Part shown: positions 1 through 6,657 of the stretch, one piece after another
Layout: each line of letters opens with the position of its first letter
How positions within the stretch are numbered: the first letter of the stretch is position 1
Assembly: GCA_964419225.1 (NCBI GenBank)
Contig: CAYQPF010000125.1
Location: forward strand, 1-14,982
Direction of reading: 5' to 3'
Source of the DNA: CAYQPF01 sp964419225
Lineage (GTDB): Bacteria; Cloacimonadota; Cloacimonadia; Cloacimonadales; CAYQPF01
Length of the DNA: 14,982 nt
Position numbers and translations under genes: made by a program
The notes under the pieces: model-generated
Seen by the model: the letters and a program-made list of their open reading frames with translations, nothing else
The model's database searches: none
What the model was told of the DNA's origin: nothing

Positions 1-545
1 GGAAAAAAATATGAACTTTCCGGAATTTTTACCACGAATTGTGCGAATTAAACGAGTTGGGATGGGAGAGAGATTTATAGTATTTAGGGATGAGAGTAGT
101 TTGGACAAATTAGATTATTGTGAGTAGAAGGGTGGTATGGGAAAATGTGGATAAGAGGAGACGTTTCTGGGAATTTTACCACGAATGAACACCAATAAGC
201 ACGAATGTGGAAAAAAATATGAACTTTCCGGAATTTTTACCACGAATTGTGCGAATTAAACGAATTGGGATGGGGAGAGAGATTTATAGTATTAAGGGAT
301 ATGCGTTTTTAGAAAAGTAACTCATTGTAATTAGATTGGTGGTATTGGAAAAATGTCTCATTTCCAGCATTAGCATAATTCGCACAATTCGTGGTAATAC
401 TCTCCAAAAGTGCCTTGTCGACTTTATCAGTAACTCCATCGAATCACAATTCACCTGATTATCAAAACTACTTCTCTTCATAAATACTAATTAGTTCTCT
501 TATCTCATAATTCGTGAAATTAGTGTAATTCGTGGATAGTAGAAA
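1..545. repeat. Modular noncoding repeat, block A (left end outside window)
   Basis: This block fills the gap downstream of the PorV-like gene and has no credible gene. Bases 1-91 recur at 209-300 almost unchanged, so at least two direct modules are present, each with AAATATGAACTTTCC leading into TTACCACGAATT. A short module at 176-208 separates them. The second module is closed by perfect 22-bp inverted arms (237-258 and 376-397), giving a 161-bp palindromic core with a 117-base interior. Bases 398-545 look like a further diverged module in inverted orientation, ending in ATTCGTGGATAGTAG. The block shares long stretches with those at 2121-2528, 5399-5946 and 6291-6628. No transposase and no clear target-site duplication is visible. 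It resembles a MITE or large REP-type element; the family is not named here because I do not recognise one. Confidence 0.85.
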
Positions 546-560
546 TAAGGGGAGAGACTT

Positions 561-580
561 GGACAGGGCGAACCCTGTCC
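561..580 (-). terminator. Perfect hairpin after the PorV-like gene
   Basis: An 8-bp perfect stem (GGACAGGG with CCCTGTCC) encloses a 4-base loop that reads TTCG on the minus strand. It sits 12 bases past the stop codon of the PorV-like gene. No T-run follows on the minus strand, so it may be a dispersed hairpin repeat or a transcript-end stabiliser rather than a full intrinsic terminator. Confidence 0.4.
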
Positions 581-592
581 GGTAATGCTTTA

Positions 593-1711
593 TTAATAGA
601 TAAATTTAGTGAAATCAAAGCTCAGAGAATAGTTTGTTTTGGCAGGGCAATAGAGTCCTTCCTCGCCAAAAGTGTCAGTATAATCTATTTTGAATTTAGC
701 CAGTTGCTGATAATTAAGATTTAATCCGAAAGAATAGGTATTGGCTGTATTGTGTGGTGATAAACGTTCGGTTCTGCCTAAGCGGACCGAGACGAGATCC
801 AAGGCAGTTATTTCTGCTCCAAAACCGAAGATTTTCTCATCCTGGTAGTAGTCAGCATAGTCCAAGCTGCCATAAACAGAGTATAGATTAGGGCAGAAGG
901 ATTCGGTGAACCAGTTAATGGAATTAAGTCTTTGTTTGTAGATGCCGGAAATACCGTATTTGTAACCGGTTGGTAAAAGATCTGCCTGGGCTGAATTAAT
1001 ATAAGTGATTTTTACTTTGTCTGAATTGATAATATTTAAACCGCCCGTAAAGGATAGCTGAGATAAATCAGTATTATATTTCGCGGGTTTGAACTCCAAG
1101 AGCAACCCATAGTTATTTAAGTTGGCTTCGCCATCAACATTTATCCCACTGGTAACATTCATATATTCTGAGCCGGGGAAAAGTTCACTAACTATTTTTG
1201 CATGACTGTAGCCTGCATAGAATCCAAATTGGTTTCTTATAGCACTTTTTTGATTTCTGGAAAATAGCAAATCATGAAGTTGCAGAAAGTCAATGCCAAT
1301 AAAATAAGAATTATTAGTCTCTTCAGGTTTATAGAAACCAGAGGAAACTCCATCGGCACTGAGTATTTCAATTTTTTCATAGAGGAATTTTGAGCTTTTA
1401 CTGGTTGGCATGGGTAGAGAAATACCGATACCGTATGCTCCTAAAGCAATATTGTGAGAAGAAAATTTCCCCCCGGAGTAATTATAGGAAGCAAATTCAC
1501 TGCTAAAGCCGGTAAAAGCACCCAGTTTGGCAGGATTATTAGCAAAAGTGGCAGGAGATAAGTATTCTAAGCCTGCGACACCGGATTCAAGTCCGAAGGC
1601 TGCATCACGTGCAGAAGGGTTAATCTTGAGGAACCAGCAGCTGAAGGTTGTGGCTGCAGTTAAATTGAAAGCAAGAATACATAAGCATAAAAGTAATATA
1701 ATTTTGTTCAT
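593..1711 (-). CDS. PorV/UPF0164-like outer-membrane beta-barrel protein
   Basis: The 372-residue product begins with a Sec signal peptide (about residues 1-20, MNKIILLLCLCILAFNLTAA). The early motif INPSARDAAFGLESGVAGLEY, followed by NNPAKLG, has the pattern of PorV/PorQ/UPF0164 barrels, in which a conserved small-residue segment and an NPA motif follow the signal peptide. The rest alternates short aromatic and glycine-rich strands and ends in an aromatic residue (FDFTKFIY), as expected for a BAM-inserted barrel. The ATG has a strong ribosome site (GGGAGG) that overlaps the end of the preceding lipoprotein gene; the gap is 9 bases, so the two are almost certainly co-transcribed. PorV is a type IX secretion component in Bacteroidota, but this broad family includes many paralogues, so a secretion role is only a guess. 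The function or substrate cannot be read from the sequence. Confidence 0.75.
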   Translation of the reverse strand: MNKIILLLCLCILAFNLTAATTFSCWFLKINPSARDAAFGLESGVAGLEYLSPATFANNPAKLGAFTGFSSEFASYNYSGGKFSSHNIALGAYGIGISLPMPTSKSSKFLYEKIEILSADGVSSGFYKPEETNNSYFIGIDFLQLHDLLFSRNQKSAIRNQFGFYAGYSHAKIVSELFPGSEYMNVTSGINVDGEANLNNYGLLLEFKPAKYNTDLSQLSFTGGLNIINSDKVKITYINSAQADLLPTGYKYGISGIYKQRLNSINWFTESFCPNLYSVYGSLDYADYYQDEKIFGFGAEITALDLVSVRLGRTERLSPHNTANTYSFGLNLNYQQLAKFKIDYTDTFGEEGLYCPAKTNYSLSFDFTKFIY

Positions 1712-1720
1712 GTTTCCTCC

Positions 1721-2053
1721 CTATTTGGCTAAATAATATACACGTTTATATTGGGAAGTGTTGGTTTCCATAAACATATAGTAAATGCCTGAGGGAACAT
1801 TTTCGTTATTACTGTTCTTGCCATCCCAAGTTGTTGTGTGATTTCCTGCAGGTTTTTCTTCATCTACCAAGATTTTCACCAGATCGTGGTTATAGTTTTC
1901 AATGAATATTTTAACATTGCCTTCTGTTGTTAGTCTGTAGTGAATGGAAGTTGAAGGTCGGTAGGTCTGGGGAGTTTCCTCAGGTGCTGTGGTTTTAGCA
2001 CAACTGAGGAATAAGAATGATATGCTACATAAGATAAAAAGAAACTTTTTCAT
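1721..2053 (-). CDS. Small lipoprotein with FlgD-Ig / type-A-sorting-like domain
   Basis: The product has 110 residues. A lipoprotein signal peptide ends at Cys18 (FLFLSC; Phe in the -3 position is less usual but tolerated). After a short linker of about 25 residues, almost all the rest is one FlgD-type Ig-like domain: VKIFIENYNHDLVKILVDEE, then AGNHTTTWDGK and NVPSGIYYMFM, closing with KRVYYLAK. This is the fold and terminal pattern of the type-A C-terminal sorting domain of type IX secretion cargo, here without cargo and with a lipid anchor. The start is ATG preceded by GGAGAAAAC. It is the first gene of a two-gene unit with the PorV-like barrel, which makes a surface or periplasmic partner role plausible. 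The recognition of the domain is firm; the role is unknown. Confidence 0.75.
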   Translation of the reverse strand: MKKFLFILCSISFLFLSCAKTTAPEETPQTYRPSTSIHYRLTTEGNVKIFIENYNHDLVKILVDEEKPAGNHTTTWDGKNSNNENVPSGIYYMFMETNTSQYKRVYYLAK

Positions 2054-2092
2054 GTTTTCTCCTTGGATTCAATTAATATTAACAACAAAATT

Positions 2093-2122
2093 AGTTTATT
2101 TGAGAATAGCAAAATTAGTCAA
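2093..2122 (-). promoter_or_regulatory. Candidate sigma70-type promoter of the lipoprotein-PorV pair
   Basis: On the minus strand, TTGACT (2122-2117) and TAAACT (2098-2093) are separated by 18 bases, matching 5 of 6 and 4 of 6 consensus positions. The predicted start lies about 35 bases before the lipoprotein ATG. The -35 box touches the edge of repeat block B. Confidence 0.4.
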
Positions 2123-2528
2123 GTAATTAATTGTAAGACGCTTTTAGAGAGTGTTGTCCACGAATTACACGAAAAACACGAATTAAGAGAAGGAGAAATT
2201 TTTTAATATTAAAAGATAATGGTAGTTTGGACAAGGTAGATTATTGTGAGTAGAAGGGTGGTATTGGAAAATGTGGATAAGAAGAGACGTTTTCTGGGAG
2301 TTTTACCACGAATGAACACCAATAAGCACGAATGGGGGAAAAAAATATGAACTTTCCGGAATTTTTACCACGAATTGTGCGAATTAAACGAATTGGGATG
2401 GGGAGAGAGATTTATAGTATTAAGGGATATGCGTTTTTAGAAAAGTAACTCATTGTAATTAGATTGGTGGTATGGGAAAATGTCTCATTTCCGGCATTAG
2501 CATAATTAGTATAATTCGTGGTAATACT
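2121..2528. repeat. Modular noncoding repeat, block B
   Basis: This block occupies most of the 546-base gap between the PAP2-like gene and the lipoprotein gene. It starts with a 13-base string (AAGTAATTAATTG) also found at the left edge of block C, then GACGCTTTTAGAGAGTGTTG and a CCACGAATT module. A short module with CACGAATGAACACCAATAAG follows, then the palindromic core bounded by arms at 2365-2386 and 2503-2524 (3 mismatches). Bases about 2217-2528 align with 92-400 of block A at very high identity. Unlike A and C it lacks the extra inverted module on the right, so it is a shorter version of the same assembly. Confidence 0.85.
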
Positions 2529-2539
2529 CCGGAACGTAG

Positions 2540-2561
2540 GGGCGAAACTTTGTGTTCGCCC
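2540..2561. repeat. GGGCGAA hairpin repeat
   Basis: A 7-bp stem (GGGCGAA with TTCGCCC) lies just downstream of the PAP2-like gene and immediately outside repeat block B. No T-run follows on either strand. It looks like a short dispersed hairpin, different in sequence from those at 561-580 and 3505-3518. A transcript-end role is possible. Confidence 0.4.
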
Positions 2562-2599
2562 ATTTTCGTTAACCTTTAACCACTAACTAATCAGGATGC

Positions 2600-3436
2600 C
2601 TAAAAGGAAAATGAGAAGCGAATGCCTTGCATGTTGTTATCGAAAGCTGGGGAAAACTTCAGGTTTTTTAAAACAGAGGTGGTTTTAGAATTTTGTTTTT
2701 CTTCTCTGGCATTTTTGAAATAATTACCTGTCGTTTTGCCAATAGCATATCCGACTAAAGCACCTGTAACAATATCAGACAGCCAATGGACATCACCACC
2801 TTCATCAATTATCACACAGGTTGTAAGATAGGTTAAATAAGTATATCCGGCTAACTTGACATATGGTTTATCAGCGAAGTAAGTATTCAGGGAAATGACC
2901 ATTGCCATATTGGTCATTAAATGTCCCGATGGCCATCCGTAATGAATTCCGCCTCTCATGAAACCAAAACGGAAATTCCGGCTGGCCTTTTTTTTGTCTT
3001 CCGCATCCGGATCGGGACCTTGTCTGCCTGTGATTGATTTTATAAGAGCATTTCCCACTCCGGCAATAATCACAGCCTGACCGGCAGCATAGGAAGCGTA
3101 TTTGAGTTCTTCATCTTTGGATGAGAAATATAAGCCGACCGGGAGACTAACCGGGAGTATATATCCTGCCATGATTCCGGGAAAACCAATTTTTTCAGTA
3201 GTTTTTCGGTTCATTTTGGATGTTGTTTCCAGTACTTTGGCATCCAGATCACTGAAAACACAGAGACAGGTTAGACCGATACCCGTGCCAAGATAATACA
3301 AATTATTTCCAGTAAAACTATTAAGGAAGTTGGAATCGAGATCTAAGATGAGATTAATGTTGTTGGGAGTTGACTGGTCTGCGAAAGAAGCAGAGAAAAG
3401 AGTCAGGAGAGAGAGAATTATGAAAATTTTAAGCAT
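2600..3436 (-). CDS. PAP2-superfamily membrane phosphatase homologue, atypical motifs
   Basis: The 278-residue product has an N-terminal signal peptide or first membrane segment (about 1-19) and several later hydrophobic segments. The three PAP2 motifs are in order. Motif 1 is K133-SITGR138-QGP141, where the usual second Arg of GRxRP is Gly. Motif 2 is P169-SGH172, intact. Motif 3 has H217 and D221 (DVHWLSD), but the usual Ser-Arg that sits six positions before the His is Ile-Asp. The catalytic His pair and the Asp are therefore present, while two phosphate-pocket arginines are not. PAP2 enzymes remove phosphate from lipid phosphates such as undecaprenyl or phosphatidyl substrates at the periplasmic face. 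This one could be active on an unusual substrate or be non-catalytic. The ATG has AAAGGA 8 bases upstream. It stands alone between hairpin repeats. Confidence 0.75.
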   Translation of the reverse strand: MLKIFIILSLLTLFSASFADQSTPNNINLILDLDSNFLNSFTGNNLYYLGTGIGLTCLCVFSDLDAKVLETTSKMNRKTTEKIGFPGIMAGYILPVSLPVGLYFSSKDEELKYASYAAGQAVIIAGVGNALIKSITGRQGPDPDAEDKKKASRNFRFGFMRGGIHYGWPSGHLMTNMAMVISLNTYFADKPYVKLAGYTYLTYLTTCVIIDEGGDVHWLSDIVTGALVGYAIGKTTGNYFKNAREEKQNSKTTSVLKNLKFSPAFDNNMQGIRFSFSF

Positions 3437-3504
3437 AGAAGTGTCCTTTTGGTGAGTTGTAATTTTGGGGAGGTGTTTGCTGTAAGCTAAAGCATACAGA
3501 ATTA

Positions 3505-3518
3505 CCGGCTAAAGCCGG
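3505..3518. repeat. CCGGC-TAAA-GCCGG hairpin repeat
   Basis: A 5-bp GC-rich stem with a TAAA loop is followed by GTTCCGTGG, inside the 146-base gap between the methyltransferase and PAP2-like genes. A related AGCTAAAGC lies 20 bases to the left. It resembles short dispersed hairpins seen between genes in many environmental genomes. There is no T-run, so it is probably not an intrinsic terminator. Confidence 0.4.
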
Positions 3519-3582
3519 CGTTCCGTGGAATAGACGGCAGCGGAGAGAATGGGGAGAAAGATATTTTTTGATAAGATACTCC

Positions 3583-4710
3583 TTAATAAATGGGGACAGG
3601 GATGTTTTGGTACATTGTTTCGGATTTTGCAACAGAGGATATGAGGAGTTGTCCTGTATTAAGGTTGATTTCGACTTCGGCGACCGGGATTCTGGATTTG
3701 AGATGAGTGATAATTTGTTTGCCGGAAATGGGATGGGAGTCTCGCATGACTGCCTGGGTTATAATGACTCTGTAGAGAGAGTGATCATAATTGGCAGGGT
3801 TTAAGTGGCAAGTTTCTCCGTTAACAGGTTTCATGGGGATTTCAGGGATATGCCAGGCTTGAGGAAGGATGTAATTCAGATGTTTTTGAGCAGGATCTTT
3901 ATAAAGTATAGCTTGAGTTTGTGGGTTATTATGGAGGAGATTGGTGATTTTTTGGAGAGTTGGCGTGTCAATTTTAGTGACAGAAATATAGGCATTATTA
4001 TCTTCATAAACAGCATAGAGATTATTAAGTGAATAATTATAAACGAGGTTTGCCAGAGCTATCCCATAAAAAAGCAGATGTACAAAGATTATTGGTATCA
4101 GGACAAATTGAGCCATTTTGTATTTGGGGTGCCATTTCAGAAACTTGGGTAATTTTACAGGGAAGAACATATGTGTTTGTTCTTTATATTGCAGGTAGGA
4201 TTCACCAAATTTTTGGGTACATTCTTTTTCTTCAACTTTTGCCAGGAAATAATAGGCAACCAGCATAAAAGTGTACATGATCAACGCCAGGAATCTGGGC
4301 CAGAGGATAAGTAACCCAAAGCCTGAAACAATCAGGGCAGCGTATTGGGGATGTCTGATTATTTTGTAGATTCCGCCTGTGACTTCTTTTTTACGAGTCA
4401 GTTTTGCATAATAAATTTGAGCTGCACCAATAAAGAAAGCGACTAAGCCACTTGCAAAAAAGAAGCTTCCCAAATAATTATGCAGGTTTAGCAGAGGTGA
4501 TTTAGTCTCCAAAACTACATGAGGCAGGAAGGTGCTGCTGAGCCAGGCGAAGGTATTACTGTTATTGAGAAATGTCAGGCTGGGGCCGTAAACTGAATAG
4601 AAGTAAACAGCAAAGGGTGAAGCCATATAGAAAAATTCGAATGCAATGAGCAGGTAGAAAATGCTGAGAGTCCAGAAGGAACTTCTTACCGCGGTTGTTT
4701 CCTGAGGCAT
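3583..4710 (-). CDS. ICMT/PEMT-like membrane methyltransferase with C-terminal extension
   Basis: The product has 375 residues. The first 230 form an integral-membrane methyltransferase of the isoprenylcysteine carboxyl methyltransferase / phospholipid methyltransferase type. Hydrophobic segments lie at about 13-42, 79-102, 124-157 and 200-227. The SAM-site signature is complete: GGIYKIIRHPQY (112-123), E160-E161, then FGESYLQY (168-175) and FFP (182-184). Bacterial members methylate unknown small or lipid substrates, and few have been tested. Residues 230-375 form a soluble region, not part of the usual family length, with no domain I recognise. The start ATG has AAGGAG and lies 2 bases after the stop of the TetR gene, so the two are one operon and the enzyme is probably under that repressor's control. 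The substrate cannot be inferred. Confidence 0.75.
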   Translation of the reverse strand: MPQETTAVRSSFWTLSIFYLLIAFEFFYMASPFAVYFYSVYGPSLTFLNNSNTFAWLSSTFLPHVVLETKSPLLNLHNYLGSFFFASGLVAFFIGAAQIYYAKLTRKKEVTGGIYKIIRHPQYAALIVSGFGLLILWPRFLALIMYTFMLVAYYFLAKVEEKECTQKFGESYLQYKEQTHMFFPVKLPKFLKWHPKYKMAQFVLIPIIFVHLLFYGIALANLVYNYSLNNLYAVYEDNNAYISVTKIDTPTLQKITNLLHNNPQTQAILYKDPAQKHLNYILPQAWHIPEIPMKPVNGETCHLNPANYDHSLYRVIITQAVMRDSHPISGKQIITHLKSRIPVAEVEINLNTGQLLISSVAKSETMYQNIPVPIY

Positions 4711-4712
4711 GA

Positions 4713-5321
4713 TTACTCCTTGTTTTCCGGTTGAGGATGATTGTTGAAATGAGTCTGCATGAAGGATTTGAGGAACAAATCCAGAAGCTGTTTTTTGTCA
4801 CATTTAAAGTATTTGCTGAAGCTGTCCTGGAAAATGACGAAGCTGAGTAAGGGCAGAAAGCCTGTGAAAAATTCATATGTCAGGAAGTCCAGTTTGTTTT
4901 CAGAATTGTCTTCTTGTGAATAGATAAGACTATGTTCATGATTGATGACCATTTCTGCACATTTGAAGAGAGTATCATCGACATCACCACGCTTTAGAGC
5001 TTCCATGAACATGACAGTCAGGATCTTTTTCTTTTTGCTGAGGAATTTTATTTCAGATGCGATCTCATCAATGATGTTACCTGATTCTTCATTGGAGGAA
5101 GGTTTATTGATGTTTTCTTCCGTTTCTTTGATGAGGTTGGCCATGAGGGAAGAGATGATTTCTTCCTTATCTTTGAAGTGGTAGTAGATATTGCTTTTGG
5201 TTAGTCCGGCAGTTTTGGCGATTTTATCTACACTGGTGGCGTGGAAGCCGGACTCGGCGAAGAGTTTTTCAGCAGTTTTGAGAATTTTAATTTTAGTTTC
5301 GTGCATTTCTTTTTCGGACAT
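4713..5321 (-). CDS. TetR/AcrR-family transcriptional regulator
   Basis: The product is 202 residues from the chosen start. Residues 8-50 hold the TetR DNA-binding domain: KILKTAEKLFAESGFHATSV, then the turn-helix DKIAKTAGLTKSNIYYHFKD. The C-terminal part (about 60-202) is a helical ligand domain without recognisable sequence similarity, as is normal for the family. An in-frame ATG four codons earlier (5333) was rejected because it has no ribosome site, while the ATG at 5321 has GGAGG (5327-5331) six bases away. The gene is first in an operon with the ICMT-like methyltransferase. A perfect-arm palindrome 19 bases upstream of the ATG is the likely self-operator. The inducer is unknown. Confidence 0.9.
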   Translation of the reverse strand: MSEKEMHETKIKILKTAEKLFAESGFHATSVDKIAKTAGLTKSNIYYHFKDKEEIISSLMANLIKETEENINKPSSNEESGNIIDEIASEIKFLSKKKKILTVMFMEALKRGDVDDTLFKCAEMVINHEHSLIYSQEDNSENKLDFLTYEFFTGFLPLLSFVIFQDSFSKYFKCDKKQLLDLFLKSFMQTHFNNHPQPENKE

Positions 5322-5340
5322 ATTAACCTCCATATTTAAC

Positions 5341-5354
5341 TGACCGTTCGGTCA
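5341..5354. promoter_or_regulatory. TetR-type operator palindrome
   Basis: TGACCGTTCGGTCA has perfect 6-bp arms around a 2-base centre and lies just upstream of the TetR gene. The form TGACCG-NN-CGGTCA is a common operator for AcrR/FadR-like TetR regulators. On the minus strand TTGACA (5391-5386) with TTTGAT 19 bases later would place the transcription start at or in this palindrome, consistent with autorepression of the regulator and methyltransferase pair. The promoter call is weak; the palindrome is unambiguous. Confidence 0.8.
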
Positions 5355-5398
5355 AATAAAATCAAAGACACAGAATGGAATAAGTTGTCAAGAGAAGA

Positions 5399-5946
5399 AA
5401 GTAATTAATTGAGAAAAGATGCTTTTTGAGATTTTTACCACGAATTATGCGACTTAAACGAATAGAGAAAAAATTAAATTTTAGGGATAGGAGTGGTTGA
5501 AACAAGGCAGATTATTGTATGTAGAAGGGTGGTATGGTGGAAAATGTGGAGGGAAGAGACGATTTCTGGGAGTTTTACCAAGAATGAACACCAATAAGCA
5601 CGAATGGGGAGAAAAAATATGAACTTTCGGAATTTTTACCACGAATTGTGCGAATTAAACGAGTTGGGATGGGAGAGAGATTTATAGTATTAAGGGATAT
5701 GTGTTTTTAGAAAAATAACTCATTGTAATTAGATTGGTGGTATTGGAAATATGTCTCATTTCCGGCATTAGCATAATTCGCATAATTCGTGGTAATACTC
5801 TCCAAAAGTGTCTTTTCAAACTTATCAAGCAACACCTTCGAATCACAATTCTAACAGATTATCAAAACTATTTCTCTTCCTAAATACTAATTAGTTCTCC
5901 TATCTCATAATTTGTGAAATTAGTGTAATTAGTGGATAGTAGAAAG
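5399..5946. repeat. Modular noncoding repeat, block C (most complete copy)
   Basis: This block fills the gap between the TetR operator and the ferredoxin terminator. The order is: an AAGTAATTAATTG edge shared with block B; a first direct module from 5436; a short CCAAGAATGAACACCAATAA module; the palindromic core with arms at 5636-5657 and 5774-5795 (1 mismatch); then an inverted module to about 5946 ending TAGTGGATAGTAG. From about 5580 to the right end it follows block A (175-545) base for base with scattered substitutions. No open reading frame of note and no coding signal is present. Confidence 0.85.
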
Positions 5947-5956
5947 AAAGTGAGAG

Positions 5957-5983
5957 AAAAAAGGAGAATGTTTCCATTCTCCT
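5957..5983 (-). terminator. Intrinsic terminator of the ferredoxin gene
   Basis: Read on the minus strand, a perfect 9-bp stem (AGGAGAATG with CATTCTCCT) encloses a GAAA tetraloop and is followed by six T residues. It lies 66 bases past the ferredoxin stop codon. This is a textbook rho-independent terminator. Confidence 0.92.
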
Positions 5984-6048
5984 AAATTTTAAAGGTTATT
6001 AGAGATAAGTTTTCAACTTTTAAACTAACAACAGATAACTGCAACAAA

Positions 6049-6219
6049 TTACAGAGCTAAAGCTTCTACAGGGCAAGCACCAGTGCAAGCACCGCAATCA
6101 ACACAAGCAGCTTCATCAACTTTTATTTTGTCGCCGTTTAATTCCAAAGCACTTACAGGACATGCATCAACACATGCACCACAACCAACACATTTGTTTA
6201 AATCAACTTTAACTGACAT
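6049..6219 (-). CDS. 2[4Fe-4S] ferredoxin, stand-alone
   Basis: The 56-residue product carries two cysteine clusters: CVGCGACVDACP (residues 10-21) and CVDCGACTGACP (39-50). Each has the Cx2Cx2CxxxCP pattern of clostridial-type ferredoxins with two [4Fe-4S] centres. It has the small, acidic, Lys-poor make-up typical of soluble low-potential electron carriers. The ATG is preceded by GGAGG. The gene is alone: repeat block D lies upstream and its own terminator downstream. It is therefore probably the general ferredoxin of the cell, in contrast to the operon-embedded one at 12656-12826, which has the same length but different spacing residues. Confidence 0.95.
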   Translation of the reverse strand: MSVKVDLNKCVGCGACVDACPVSALELNGDKIKVDEAACVDCGACTGACPVEALAL

Positions 6220-6290
6220 TTTTCCTCCACAATTATTTTTACTAAAGCAAGATTAGATTTTTGAGCTAAATTTGCAAGCTTTTTTTAAGG

Positions 6291-6628
6291 GGAGAGACGC
6301 TTTTCGAGAGTGTTATCCACGAATTTCACGAATTAAACGAATTAAGAGAAGAGAAAGAGATATATTTATTAAGGAATAATGATGGTTGAAACAAGGTAGA
6401 TCATAATAATCAGAAGGGTGGTGTTGGGAAATGTGGATAGGAAGAGACGAATTTAGAGAAGTTTAGCTACTGATCACCACTGATTTTCACTGATCAAGAG
6501 AGGAGAAAGAAATTTATAGTATTAAGGGAAAAGAGTTTTTAGAAAAGCAGCTCATTGCATTTTGATTGATGGTATTGGGAAAAATGTCTCCTTTCTGTCA
6601 TTAGCATAATTCGTACAATTCGTGGTAA
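6291..6628. repeat. Modular noncoding repeat, block D (variant)
   Basis: This block lies between the TatD gene and the ferredoxin gene. It opens with GAGACGCTTTTCGAGAGTG and a CCACGAATT module that has CGAATT at 6320, 6329 and 6338. The short CACGAATG module of the other blocks is replaced by three ACTGAT boxes spaced 10 bases apart (6469, 6479, 6489). The core that follows keeps its interior and its right arm (6607-6628) but has lost the matching left arm. It is therefore a chimeric or decayed member of the family. Confidence 0.8.
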
Positions 6629-6657
6629 GTTAAAAAAGGAGAGATTGCCATTGAGAA

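Noticed and set aside
284..481. 65-codon minus-strand ORF inside repeat block A
   Set aside because: It lies wholly in the repeat, has no ribosome site and is not preserved as a frame in blocks B or C.
2054..2599. Riboswitch or structured leader before the lipoprotein gene
   Set aside because: The structure seen is explained by repeat block B and a dispersed hairpin; no known riboswitch motif was recognised.
3429..3632. 67-codon minus-strand ORF between the methyltransferase and PAP2-like genes
   Set aside because: It overlaps the end of the methyltransferase gene and a hairpin repeat, with no coding features.
5322..5333. Upstream ATG for the TetR gene
   Set aside because: It has no ribosome site, and the GGAGG inside these codons serves the ATG at 5321.
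1..6628. CRISPR array suggested by repeated similar strings
   Set aside because: Units are not regularly spaced, repeats are long and nested, there are no unique spacers of even length and no cas genes.
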